From: Flavobacterium sp. WC2421
GTDB taxonomy: Bacteria > Bacteroidota > Bacteroidia > Flavobacteriales > Flavobacteriaceae
Assembly: GCF_040822115.1 (NCBI RefSeq)
Contig: NZ_CP162004.1
Location: 3,643,001 to 3,707,000, forward strand
DNA length: 64,000 nucleotides
Direction of reading: 5' to 3'
Position 1 is the first letter of the stretch; each line of letters starts with the position of its first letter. The notes below the pieces were generated by a model. That model searched no databases. It saw nothing but the letters and a program-made list of their open reading frames with translations, and had not been told where the DNA came from. Shown one piece after another: positions 29,863 to 37,945 of the stretch. The position numbers and the translations under genes were made by a program.

Positions 29863-30459
29863 TTATTCTTTGTTTATGATTATAGTAGCCATATATCCAA
29901 TACCTATGTTCCATTGGCTAGACGAAATTAACTTCCCTTTATCGTCATACACTTGAAATTCGGCTGTATTAGGTGGTGCAAAACCTTCATTTAATGCCTC
30001 AAAATCGATTCTATTAGTTCCTTTTTCAAGTTTTACATCAAATACTTTAAAGTTACCATCCAAAAGGACATCATAATCTATAACCTTATAATTTACATAA
30101 ATCCTAATTCTATCCCCATCGACATAAGCTCCATCACGATATTGTACTCTTGCCGTTTTAGAACTCGTTTTATAAACGCCTAAATCTTGATTTCTTCTGT
30201 ACGCTTCAGAAGCTACAATAACGTTACTTTTAGGTACTTTAAAATTATTTTCTGGTATTGCAGTAGCAAAATAAGGCAATACTTTAGGTGGTCCCGGAAT
30301 TGATGGGACTAATGATTTAGCCTTCGGTTCTTTAGCCTTAGGTGGAATCGCTTTAAACTTTGTGCTAAATTCTTCCTGTGAATATCCATTAAAAACCATC
30401 CCTAAAAGGAAAAGAAAGAGAAAAATTCGATTCAAAAAAATTTTATTATTATTCATCAT
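29863..30459 (-). CDS. Hypothetical secreted protein, paralogue of the previous gene
   Basis: A 198-residue exported protein with a signal peptide ending VFNGYSQ. Its mature start EFSTKFKAIPPKAKEPKAK mirrors the neighbouring paralogue. The C-terminal domain carries VQYRDGAYVDGDRIRIYVN, KLEKGTNRIDFEALNEG and EFQVYDDKGKLISSSQW, aligning with the equivalent positions of the 29002-29703 product. It is shorter because the central linker is reduced. The function is unknown. Confidence 0.75.
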   Translation of the reverse strand: MMNNNKIFLNRIFLFLFLLGMVFNGYSQEEFSTKFKAIPPKAKEPKAKSLVPSIPGPPKVLPYFATAIPENNFKVPKSNVIVASEAYRRNQDLGVYKTSSKTARVQYRDGAYVDGDRIRIYVNYKVIDYDVLLDGNFKVFDVKLEKGTNRIDFEALNEGFAPPNTAEFQVYDDKGKLISSSQWNIGIGYMATIIINKE

Positions 30460-30687
30460 TTCTTTTTAAATTAAAACCACTTTATAAAATCGGCAACCTC
30501 TAATTATAAACTCCTATTTATAACTATAAATTTCAATAAATATTACTTTTTCAAGCAAAAAAACATTTTATTAAAAACGAACATTTTATATAAAATCAGT
30601 GTTTTTTACTTTACTATATTTTTATAAATTGCAAAAAATATACCAAAATTTAAATTGAGTAGAAATCAACAATAAAAAACGAATAAA

Positions 30688-31071
30688 ATGAAAAGAGAAA
30701 ACATATTAACAGGCTCTCCTTGGGAAGATAAAATGGGTTACTGTCGTGCGGTACGCATTGGAAACATTATTGAAGTTTCAGGTACAGTAGCTATTGTAGA
30801 TGGTGAAAAAGTAACCGCAACGGATGCTTACGCACAAACATTCAATATTCTTGAAAGAGTAGAAAAAGTTTTAGAAGACCTAAATGCAAGTATGAAAGAT
30901 GTGATTCGTACTCGAATATTTACCACTGACATCACAACATTTGAAGCGGTTGCTACGGCGCATGCAGCCTTTTTTAAAGATGTAAAACCAACTACAGGTT
31001 TTTACGAAATAAGCAAATTAGTGGCTCCAGAATACCTTGTTGAAATAGAGTTTACTGCTGTACTTGCTTAA
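30688..31071 (+). CDS. RidA family protein
   Basis: A 127-residue YjgF/YER057c/UK114-family enzyme. RidA proteins deaminate reactive enamine/imine intermediates released by PLP enzymes. The conserved VIRTRIFTTDI holds the Arg that binds the substrate carboxylate, and the C-terminal block PEYLVEIEFTAV holds the catalytic Glu region. It begins MKRENILTGSPWEDKMGYCR, typical of the subgroup often labelled endoribonuclease or RidA-like. A hairpin terminator at 31091-31130 separates it from the ClC gene. Confidence 0.93.
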   Translation: MKRENILTGSPWEDKMGYCRAVRIGNIIEVSGTVAIVDGEKVTATDAYAQTFNILERVEKVLEDLNASMKDVIRTRIFTTDITTFEAVATAHAAFFKDVKPTTGFYEISKLVAPEYLVEIEFTAVLA

Positions 31072-31090
31072 AAACAGCATAATTTAAAAG

Positions 31091-31130
31091 GATTGTAATA
31101 CTTTAGCAAAATAAAGCATTACAATCTTTC
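31091..31130 (+). terminator. Rightward terminator after the RidA gene
   Basis: GATTGTAAT-CTTT pairs with AAAG-ATTACAATC (one mismatch, 8-base loop), followed by TTTC. Confidence 0.65.
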
Positions 31131-31141
31131 TATTTAAACGC

Positions 31142-32398
31142 ATGAATTTAGAAAAAATTAAAAAAATAATTGTGCTCGGTCTCAAATGGATTCTCATTTG
31201 TATCCTGCTAGGCTTTTTCTCTGGTTCAGCCTCAGCTCTACTATTAGTTTCTTTAGAATGGGCAGCACAATATAGAGAACAAAATAGCTGGATTATTTGG
31301 CTTTTACCAATCGGCGGTTTACTTATTGGTCTTTTGTATCATTATTATGGAGCATCAGTGGTGCGAGGCAATAATTTATTGCTAGAAGAATACGAGACAC
31401 CTAAAAAGACCATTCCATTAAAAATGGCGCCTTTTGTACTTTTTGGAACTATTGTAACCCATCTTTTTGGTGGTTCAGCAGGACGTGAAGGAACGGCGGT
31501 TCAAATGGGAGGTTCTATTGCCGACCAATTTACCAAAATCTTTAACTTAGACCCAGCCGAAAGAAAAACATTAATTATATTAGGAATTAGCGCGGGTTTT
31601 GCCTCCGTTTTTGGAACGCCATTAGCAGGTGCAATATTTGCTTTAGAAGTATTATATTTTAGTAAAATTACATCCAAAAGTATTGTTTTGTCTTTCCTAG
31701 TGGCTTTCCTTGCTTACTTTACAGTAGAATTATGGGACGTAAAACATACGCATTATTCTATTCCTATCACTCCCGACTTTGGGTTTGAAAAACTGCTTTG
31801 GATCATTCCAATAAGTATTTTGTTTGGACTTGCAGCCATGCTTTTTTCCAGAAGCACGCATTTTTGGGGAAATTTATTTTCGAAAACAATACCATACCCA
31901 CCACTACGTCCTTTTGTAGGCGGACTACTTTTTGCGGTGGCTATGTATTTCATCAGTACAACAAAATACTTGGGTTTAGGAGTTCCTATTATTGTTGAGT
32001 CCTTTTCAAAACCAAGTGAATATTATGACTTTTTACTGAAAATTTTATTCACAGGATTTACTCTAGGGGCAGGATTCAAAGGCGGTGAAGTTACCCCACT
32101 TTTCTTTATAGGTGCCACATTAGGGAGCACTTTATCCCTTTTTGTACCACTACCCATAGCACTTTTGGCTGGAATGGGATTTGTAGCTGTTTTCTCGGGA
32201 GCAACACATACTCCAATAGCTTGTACCGTTATGGGTATGGAACTTTTTGGAGTAGAAAGCGGCATTTATATTGGACTTGCTTGCTTTATAGCCTATTTCG
32301 CATCAGGTCCTATAGGCATCTATCATTCTCAAATAGTCAAAGGACCCAAATATCATTTGTACGAAAAATTTAAAAGAAGAAATTTAGATAATTTCTAA
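31142..32398 (+). CDS. ClC family chloride/anion channel or antiporter
   Basis: A 418-residue integral membrane protein of the ClC family with about ten to twelve hydrophobic helices. The anion-pathway motif GGSAGREGTAVQMGG contains the gating glutamate E116, which in this family couples anion and proton movement, so antiport is likely. GGEVTPLFFIGATLG is the second selectivity segment. No C-terminal CBS domains are present. GREGT rather than GREGP places it in the SycA-like bacterial subgroup. No fluoride riboswitch is seen upstream, so fluoride specificity is not supported. Confidence 0.92.
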   Translation: MNLEKIKKIIVLGLKWILICILLGFFSGSASALLLVSLEWAAQYREQNSWIIWLLPIGGLLIGLLYHYYGASVVRGNNLLLEEYETPKKTIPLKMAPFVLFGTIVTHLFGGSAGREGTAVQMGGSIADQFTKIFNLDPAERKTLIILGISAGFASVFGTPLAGAIFALEVLYFSKITSKSIVLSFLVAFLAYFTVELWDVKHTHYSIPITPDFGFEKLLWIIPISILFGLAAMLFSRSTHFWGNLFSKTIPYPPLRPFVGGLLFAVAMYFISTTKYLGLGVPIIVESFSKPSEYYDFLLKILFTGFTLGAGFKGGEVTPLFFIGATLGSTLSLFVPLPIALLAGMGFVAVFSGATHTPIACTVMGMELFGVESGIYIGLACFIAYFASGPIGIYHSQIVKGPKYHLYEKFKRRNLDNF

Positions 32399-32467
32399 TA
32401 TCTAAAAAGCATGTTAAATTGCAAATGATTAAAAACTTTACATTAAAAAAATGTAATTTCGCAAACT

Positions 32468-33475
32468 ATGAAAACACAAGACATTCAAGCAGTACAAATA
32501 CTATTAGCAACACCAAAAAAGATAGCAATCATCCCACACAGAGGTCCTGACGGAGATGCTATGGGTTCAACTTTAGGTTTGTATCATTTTTTATTAAAAA
32601 ATAATCACCAACCAGTAGTAATTGCACCAAATGAATTTCCCGATTTTCTAGCTTGGCTTCCTGGGTCTGAAACCGTTAAAATATTTGAAAAAGACAAAGA
32701 AAACTGCACTAAAATACTTGAAGAAGCCGATTTGATATTCACATTGGACTTCAACGCATTACACCGTGTAGGATCAGAAATGGAAAAAGTACTAGCAGAG
32801 ATGAAAGCACCATTCATCATGATTGACCATCATCAAAAACCAGATGATTATGCTACAGTCACTTATTCTGATACTTCATTTGGATCTACTTGTGAAATGT
32901 TATACAACTTCATTGGGTTTTTAGCCAAAAAAGAAGCTATTGATAAAACAATTGGAACTTGTATTTATACTGGAATTCTAACCGACTCTGGTTCATTTAG
33001 ATTTCCTGGAACTACCGGAAATACCCACCGAATTGTAGCTGATCTAATCGATTTAGGCGTTGAAAACACCAAAATACCAAATTTACTTTTTGAAAACAGC
33101 TCGTACAGTCGTTTACAATTATTAGGAAGAGCACTTCAAAACATGAAAGTATTGACAGAACACCATACTACCTACACGACGCTTACTCAGGAAGAATTAA
33201 ATACTTTTGAACATGTAAAAGGGGATACAGAAGGAATTGTAAACTACGGATTAAGTATAAAAGGAGTTGTATTTACGGCTATTTTTATTGAAAATAAAGA
33301 AGAAAAAATCATCAAAATATCTTTCCGTTCCCAAGGGGATTTTGATGTGAATGAATTCGCCAGAGAACACTTTAATGGAGGTGGTCATCGTAATGCTGCA
33401 GGAGGAAAATCAGACGTTTCAATGAGTGAAACAGTCCGTAAATTTGAAGATTTAGTAACAAAATTAACGATATAG
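32468..33475 (+). CDS. DHH/DHHA1 phosphoesterase (NrnA-like nanoRNase / pAp phosphatase)
   Basis: A 335-residue DHH-family phosphoesterase that degrades 2-5 nt RNAs and/or 3'-phosphoadenosine 5'-phosphate. Metal ligands appear in PHRGPDGDAMGS (about 23-34) and in MIDHHQKP (DHH at 120-122). The C-terminal DHHA1 domain has FNGGGHRNAAGGK (about 304-316). The gene is followed after 6 bases by gldI, so it probably heads the nrnA-like/gldI/isomerase unit. Confidence 0.93.
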   Translation: MKTQDIQAVQILLATPKKIAIIPHRGPDGDAMGSTLGLYHFLLKNNHQPVVIAPNEFPDFLAWLPGSETVKIFEKDKENCTKILEEADLIFTLDFNALHRVGSEMEKVLAEMKAPFIMIDHHQKPDDYATVTYSDTSFGSTCEMLYNFIGFLAKKEAIDKTIGTCIYTGILTDSGSFRFPGTTGNTHRIVADLIDLGVENTKIPNLLFENSSYSRLQLLGRALQNMKVLTEHHTTYTTLTQEELNTFEHVKGDTEGIVNYGLSIKGVVFTAIFIENKEEKIIKISFRSQGDFDVNEFAREHFNGGGHRNAAGGKSDVSMSETVRKFEDLVTKLTI

Positions 33476-33481
33476 TCCAAT

Positions 33482-34165
33482 ATGAAATATACCTATTTAA
33501 TTGTAATTACACTCTTTTTATCTGGACTAATTTCCAGCTGTAAACAGCATCAAGAAGCCAGAAGACCTATTTCACATACGTCTGGGACTTTCATGAAAAA
33601 ATCAGTGGCTAGAAATAAAAAACTAGTAGCGACTGAAGAAGATCAAATCAAGACACTAATGAAAAGCAAACCAACTGTTGAATATTTTTCTTCATCAAAA
33701 GGGTATTGGTATTCTTATGAAATAAAAAATGACATTGATACAATCAGTCCAAAAAAAGGAGATATTGCTTACTTTGATTATGAAGTAAAAGACCTTGACG
33801 GCACTATTATTTACTCTCAACTAGAATTAAGACCTCAGGTTTATCATATCGACAAAGAAGATATCATGATGGGATTAAGAGATGGGATTAAACTAATGCA
33901 TAGAAATGAAAAAGTAAACTTTCTTTTCCCTTCTCATATGGGTTTTGGGTATCATGGAGACAATAAAAAAATTGGGGTCAATCAGCCTTTACTTTGCACT
34001 GTAACCCTACGTGATTTTAGACCTGAATCAACTTATAAAAAACAAGCAGAATTAGAGACATTATCTACTGACAATACTTTAAAAAAGGTAAATAAAGACA
34101 CCACTCCAAGGTCTCAATCCGCCGTAAAAAAGACGATAACTCAAATAAAAGATACCTTAAAATAA
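33482..34165 (+). CDS. gldI: Gliding motility lipoprotein GldI (FKBP-type peptidyl-prolyl isomerase)
   Basis: A 227-residue lipoprotein of the GldI family, which is required for gliding and T9SS function in Flavobacterium. The leader ends with a lipobox Cys (SGLISSCKQ, Cys at about 20). The FKBP domain (about 85-185) includes KKGDIAYFDYEVKDLDGTII, LRDGIKLMHRNEKVNFLFPS and GFGYHGDNKKIG. The tail is basic and Thr/Lys-rich. It sits directly downstream of the nrnA-like gene and 20 bases upstream of another isomerase, forming a cluster of envelope protein-folding catalysts. Confidence 0.93.
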   Translation: MKYTYLIVITLFLSGLISSCKQHQEARRPISHTSGTFMKKSVARNKKLVATEEDQIKTLMKSKPTVEYFSSSKGYWYSYEIKNDIDTISPKKGDIAYFDYEVKDLDGTIIYSQLELRPQVYHIDKEDIMMGLRDGIKLMHRNEKVNFLFPSHMGFGYHGDNKKIGVNQPLLCTVTLRDFRPESTYKKQAELETLSTDNTLKKVNKDTTPRSQSAVKKTITQIKDTLK

Positions 34166-34184
34166 TTCGTTAATTAATATCAAT

Positions 34185-35309
34185 ATGAAAAAAAGCATCC
34201 TATTTGTATTACTTGTACTTGCTACCTTGACATCCTGTAAAGATGAAAACAGTAATCTTCCTGATGGCTTATATGCCAAAATAGAAACAAGTAAAGGAAC
34301 AATCATTCTAGCCTTAGATTACAAGCAAGCGCCTATTACAGTGGCTAACTTTGTGACTTTGGCCGAAGGAAAAAATGACTTTGTTACCAATGATAATCTT
34401 AAAGGAAAACCTTTTTTTAATGGTTTAAAATTCCACAGAGTGATTAAAGATTTTATGATCCAAACTGGAGATCCACTAGGAACAGGATCTGGAGACGGTG
34501 GTTATAAATTCAAAGACGAATTTAACGATTTGCGTTTTGACAAAGGAGGTATTATGGCCATGGCTAATAATGGTCCAGCAACAAATAGCAGTCAGTTTTT
34601 CATCACTCATGTTGCCACTCCATGGTTAGACGGGAAACACACCATTTTTGGTCATGTAGTCGAAAACGGAATGGAAGTGGTTAATAAAATTGAGCAAAAT
34701 GATTTTATAAAAAGTGTAACCATCATTAGAAATGGTGAAGCAGCAAAAAAGTTTAATGCTGTAAAAACATTTTTCAACTATTTTTCTGTTGAGTCAGAAA
34801 ACCAAAAGAAAAAAATGGAAATCGATGCTCAAAACAAAAAAGCATACGATGAAAAATACAAAGATGTTCGAGAAGATAAAGTAAAATATTTCAATGCTTT
34901 AAAGAGTAAAGCGACTAAAACTTCAAGTGGTCTTAAATATGTAATCACTAAGAAAGCCGGTGGTAAAAAACCAGAAAAAGGGTCAACGTTATACATTCAT
35001 TATGCAGGTTTCCTAGAAGATGGCCAACTTTTTGATAGTAGTATTGAAAATGTAGCACAAACTTTTGGAAAATACGATCAAAACAGGGCCAATCAAGGCG
35101 GATATCAACCTATTCCATTTCAAGCGGGAAAAAAAGATGGCATGATTCCGGGCTTTATTGAAGGATTAGAAAAATTATCTTTGGGTGATAAAGCAATTTT
35201 ATTCATACCCTCGCATTTAGCTTATGGCGCAGGTGGTGCAGGAGATGTTATTCCTCCCAATGCAAATATTGTTTTTGAAATAGAGTTATTAGATCCTAGT
35301 GCAAAATAA
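34185..35309 (+). CDS. Cyclophilin-FKBP fusion peptidyl-prolyl isomerase, lipoprotein
   Basis: A 374-residue protein with two prolyl-isomerase folds. A lipoprotein leader (LVLATLTSCKDE) is followed by a cyclophilin domain (about 28-190). Its motifs are FHRVIKDFMIQTGDP, with the catalytic Arg, and NNGPATNSSQFFITH. A Lys-rich helical linker (about 195-245) leads to an FKBP domain (about 250-374) with LYIHYAGFLEDGQLFDSS, GMIPGFIEGLEKL and HLAYGAGGAGDVIPPN. It is likely periplasmic, attached to a membrane. The next gene is its paralogue, so the fusion has been duplicated in place. Confidence 0.93.
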   Translation: MKKSILFVLLVLATLTSCKDENSNLPDGLYAKIETSKGTIILALDYKQAPITVANFVTLAEGKNDFVTNDNLKGKPFFNGLKFHRVIKDFMIQTGDPLGTGSGDGGYKFKDEFNDLRFDKGGIMAMANNGPATNSSQFFITHVATPWLDGKHTIFGHVVENGMEVVNKIEQNDFIKSVTIIRNGEAAKKFNAVKTFFNYFSVESENQKKKMEIDAQNKKAYDEKYKDVREDKVKYFNALKSKATKTSSGLKYVITKKAGGKKPEKGSTLYIHYAGFLEDGQLFDSSIENVAQTFGKYDQNRANQGGYQPIPFQAGKKDGMIPGFIEGLEKLSLGDKAILFIPSHLAYGAGGAGDVIPPNANIVFEIELLDPSAK

Positions 35310-35350
35310 TAAATAAGACCAAAAAAAGGCAGACCTTAATTTAAAACAAG

Positions 35351-36532
35351 ATGAAATTTAAACTTTTAATTTTAGTGTTTTTTGGAGTATTAAATACCCA
35401 AGCTCAAAACACAAAAAAAGCCGTTACTACAAAAAAAACAGCTGTATCTACAACAAAAGCAGTTGTTAAAGCACCCGTTGCTATTGAAGGAATTTTTGCA
35501 ACGATTGCAACAAATAAGGGAGATATTACCCTGCAACTAGAATACCAAAAAGCGCCCATTACAGTGGCTAATTTCATTTCACTTGCGGAAGGAAAAAATG
35601 CTTTTGTAACTGATGAAAAATTAAAGGGAAAACCATTTTTTGACGGTTTAAAATTCCATAGAGTAATTAGTAATTTCATGATTCAAACTGGAGACCCAAC
35701 TGGAAGTGGTGCCGGTGGAACTGGATATGCGTTCAAAGATGAATTTACCGATTTAAAGTTTGACAAAGGCGGTGTTTTAGCCATGGCTAATTCTGGTCCA
35801 GCAACAAATTCGAGTCAATTTTTCATAACGCACAAAGACACACCCTGGTTAAATGGCAAGCACACCATTTTTGGTCATGTAACTCAAGGAATGGATATTG
35901 TTAATAGTATTGCTCAAGAGGATGTAATTACTAAAGTGACTATTACACGAAAAGGAGCTGCTGCTAAATATTTTGATACATCAAAAGTATTTGCTAACTA
36001 CTATGAAAACAAAGCAGAGGATGCAAAAAAACAAGCTTTAATTGAAGCCGAAAAAGTAAAAGCTACTAATGAAAAGTATGCAGGCGTAATTGCGGCTAAA
36101 GTAGCCTACCTTGCTGCTGCCAAAGCAACTGCTACCACTACTCCATCTGGTTTGACTTATAAAATCATACAAAAAGGGACAGGAGTAAAACCAGTTGATG
36201 GCAGTACATTCTACTTCCATTATGCCGGTTATTTTGAAGATGGAACTTTATTTGACAGCAGTTATGAAGAAGTAGCCAAAGCATACGGAAAATATGATGC
36301 CAATAGAGCCGCACAAAACGGATACGCCGCCTTTCCTTTCCAAGCAGGGAAAAAAGACGGAATGATCCCAGGTTTCTTAGAGGGATTAAGCGTAATGTCT
36401 TATGGTGACAAAGCAATACTTTTCATCCCTTCTAACTTAGCTTATGGAGAAAGCGGTGCTGGTGGCGTTATACCTCCCAATGCCACTTTAATTTTCGAAT
36501 TAGAAATGTTTGAAAAACAACCTACAAAATAA
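35351..36532 (+). CDS. Cyclophilin-FKBP fusion peptidyl-prolyl isomerase, secreted paralogue
   Basis: A 393-residue paralogue of the preceding gene with the same domain order. It has a cleavable signal peptide (1-18, ending LNTQAQ) rather than a lipobox, then a Lys/Thr/Val-rich linker. The cyclophilin domain (about 47-210) has FHRVISNFMIQTGDP, and the FKBP domain (about 275-393) has FYFHYAGYFEDGTLFDSS and LAYGESGAGGVIPPN. It is therefore probably a soluble periplasmic isomerase working beside the lipid-anchored copy. A strong terminator follows. Confidence 0.93.
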   Translation: MKFKLLILVFFGVLNTQAQNTKKAVTTKKTAVSTTKAVVKAPVAIEGIFATIATNKGDITLQLEYQKAPITVANFISLAEGKNAFVTDEKLKGKPFFDGLKFHRVISNFMIQTGDPTGSGAGGTGYAFKDEFTDLKFDKGGVLAMANSGPATNSSQFFITHKDTPWLNGKHTIFGHVTQGMDIVNSIAQEDVITKVTITRKGAAAKYFDTSKVFANYYENKAEDAKKQALIEAEKVKATNEKYAGVIAAKVAYLAAAKATATTTPSGLTYKIIQKGTGVKPVDGSTFYFHYAGYFEDGTLFDSSYEEVAKAYGKYDANRAAQNGYAAFPFQAGKKDGMIPGFLEGLSVMSYGDKAILFIPSNLAYGESGAGGVIPPNATLIFELEMFEKQPTK

Positions 36533-36556
36533 AAAGAGTCCTCTTTATTCATCACA

Positions 36557-36588
36557 ACCGATTTGCACCTGCAAGTCGGTTTTTTTTT
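36557..36588 (+). terminator. Terminator of the nrnA-gldI-isomerase unit
   Basis: ACCGA-TTGC pairs with GCAA-TCGGT (one mismatch, 4-base loop), followed by a nine-T run. Confidence 0.85.
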
Positions 36589-36599
36589 ATGCTTATTTT

Positions 36600-36710
36600 G
36601 GGCATGCCCCAGCTTCCACTCCTTTCCAGCAGGGTCGGGCTGTACGTTATAATCTTTTATTACACTACGTTCCATAAAAGGATTTCCACTTCCATCCCTC
36701 ATGCAACCCC
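36600..36710 (-). repeat. Dispersed hairpin repeat, copy 3 (related form)
   Basis: Read on the minus strand it contains GGGATGGAAGTGGAAATCC, an inner stem-loop (TTTTAT with ATAAAA) and then GTACAGCCCGACC, ending near GGGGCATGCCC. The GGAAATCC block and the spacing match copy 1 at 11357-11416, and the overall plan matches copy 2. It separates the isomerase operon from the cassette island. A minus-strand reading frame here (36442-36702) runs across the terminator and is not a gene. Confidence 0.6.
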
Positions 36711-36878
36711 ACGATAAAGAAATACACTAGAAAATCAACACCCCTATTCACCTCTCTTTTAATAAGAGCCATTTAAATAATAATCAGTCACTTCAATCGT
36801 TTAGTTAGTAAGAAAAAACTGCGTTTACCTTAAAAAATCCTTAAAAGATGTATATATTTGATGTTGCTGTGAATATTC
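36711..36878. other. Gap before the cassette island; one promoter element
   Basis: AT-rich and without a reading frame. The only signal is TATATTTG at 36853-36860, an exact -7 match pointing right toward the repeated small ORF and the first cassette. No integrase gene or attI-like site is recognisable. Confidence 0.5.
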
Positions 36879-37079
36879 TTGCCGAATTTTGCGCTGAAAA
36901 ATCAGAATAAAATCGTGAAACAGAAAATATTTTGGTTGAATTTAAGTGATGCAGTTTGCGTCCAAATGGATTGTAGCGAAATCGTTAAACAGAAAGGAAT
37001 TCGCTTCAATAATACTGATGCAGTTTGCGGCGAAATGTATTGCGGTGAAAAAAAGAAATGCGAAAAGAATGATTATTAA
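36879..37079 (+). CDS. Possible small repeat protein built from two 69-bp units
   Basis: A 66-codon frame with no in-frame ATG near its beginning; only TTG at 36879 is available. It contains two imperfect direct repeats of exactly 69 bp (36911-36979 and 36980-37048), each encoding 23 residues: IVKQK, about seven variable residues, then a Cys-containing block such as DAVCVQMDCSE or DAVCGEMYCGE. The 69-bp period keeps the frame, and the Cys positions repeat. This may be a short Cys-rich protein, a degraded gene, or noncoding repeat DNA. Low confidence that it is translated. Confidence 0.3.
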   Translation: MPNFALKNQNKIVKQKIFWLNLSDAVCVQMDCSEIVKQKGIRFNNTDAVCGEMYCGEKKKCEKNDY

Positions 37080-37090
37080 TGAAACACACA

Positions 37091-37206
37091 CAGCAACAAT
37101 CATTTTGAGCTAGCTGGAGTTTAGTGCAATTACCGATTCGCATTATATTTTTTGCAAAGCCGAAAATTAAAAGATTACGAATCTCAAAGCAGCGAAACTT
37201 TGGCAG
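37091..37206 (+). other. attC-like recombination site A (degenerate)
   Basis: The left arm (CAACAATCATTTTGAGCTAG) is nearly the same as that of site B, and CTCAAA near 37185 is the remnant of the right arm. The expected crossover falls at about 37199, followed by TTTGGCAGTAATATTACC, which resembles the cassette starts at 39682 and 40337 (TTGTGAGTAATGCAACC, TTGGGCGTAATGCTACC). It is the weakest of the sites. Confidence 0.45.
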
Positions 37207-37239
37207 TAATATTACCTATCAAAAAACAGGAAATTCCGT

Positions 37240-37791
37240 ATGAAAAGACAATTATTTATTATGTTCATTTTGACACTTTTAATATCTTGTGCAAAAAAAG
37301 AAAAAGATTTTGACTCTTTCGAGTATTCGTTTGGTGGAACTTTCTCAACTCTATTTTCAATAAAATTCACAGAAAACGACACGATTTATTTAAGAGAACA
37401 TTGGAATGTCTCAGAAAGATATGGGAAAAAATTTCCAAAAGCTAAAACAAATTATTATGCAATACTTACAAAAGAACAAAGAAATCAATTACGTGAATTA
37501 TTAAAAAAAATAGATTTTAAAAAAATAAAATCAGAATATAATCAAGATTATGTTGACGGAAGTGCATATCAAATAATTATAAAAAAAGATACTTTTAAAA
37601 AAAGTGTTTTTGTTCACAGTCATAAAGTTCCCAAAGAATTAGATTCTCTTTCAAGGTGGATTTATAGGACAAAAGAAAATTTAAAACTAATTGAGACGAG
37701 TAAAAATTTTGATTTTGCAAGTATTAATGGAATTTTACCGCCGCCTCCACCGCTGCCTCCAATAAAGAAAATAATATTAAATGAAAAATAA
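37240..37791 (+). CDS. Hypothetical lipoprotein in cassette
   Basis: A 183-residue lipoprotein with leader MFILTLLISCAKK (lipobox Cys about residue 17). The mature part is rich in Lys, Phe and Asp and has an LTKEQRNQLRELLKKIDFKK helix. It ends in a Pro-rich tail (ILPPPPPLPPIKK). I recognise no family. It lies alone between attC-like sites A and B, on the same strand as all other cassette genes, which is the usual layout of an integron gene cassette. The function is unknown. Confidence 0.7.
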   Translation: MKRQLFIMFILTLLISCAKKEKDFDSFEYSFGGTFSTLFSIKFTENDTIYLREHWNVSERYGKKFPKAKTNYYAILTKEQRNQLRELLKKIDFKKIKSEYNQDYVDGSAYQIIIKKDTFKKSVFVHSHKVPKELDSLSRWIYRTKENLKLIETSKNFDFASINGILPPPPPLPPIKKIILNEK

Positions 37792-37794
37792 ATA

Positions 37795-37922
37795 CTCACA
37801 GCAACAACCATTTTGAGCTAGCTGGAATTTAGTGGAATTATCGTTTCGCATCAAGTTTTCGTTAAGCAGAAAATTGAGCGGTTACGAACTTCCAGCCATC
37901 TCAAAGTGGCAAAACGTTATGC
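37795..37922 (+). other. attC-like recombination site B
   Basis: An imperfect palindrome with arms CCATTTTGAGCTAGCTGGAA (left, 37808-37827) and TTCCAGCCATCTCAAAGTGG (right, 37890-37909). The interior is a smaller stem-loop (AGTTTTC with GAAAATT). The right end reads AAAACGTTATGC, with the putative G/TT crossover at 37916. Confidence 0.65.
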
Positions 37923-37945
37923 ATCATTTAAAAAGACGACAGTAA

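Noticed and set aside
31072..31141. Fluoride riboswitch before the ClC gene
   Set aside because: The gap contains only a simple terminator hairpin and no fluoride-aptamer core.
36442..36702. An 86-codon minus-strand reading frame
   Set aside because: It overlaps the end of the isomerase gene, its terminator and a dispersed hairpin repeat; its composition reflects these elements, not a protein.
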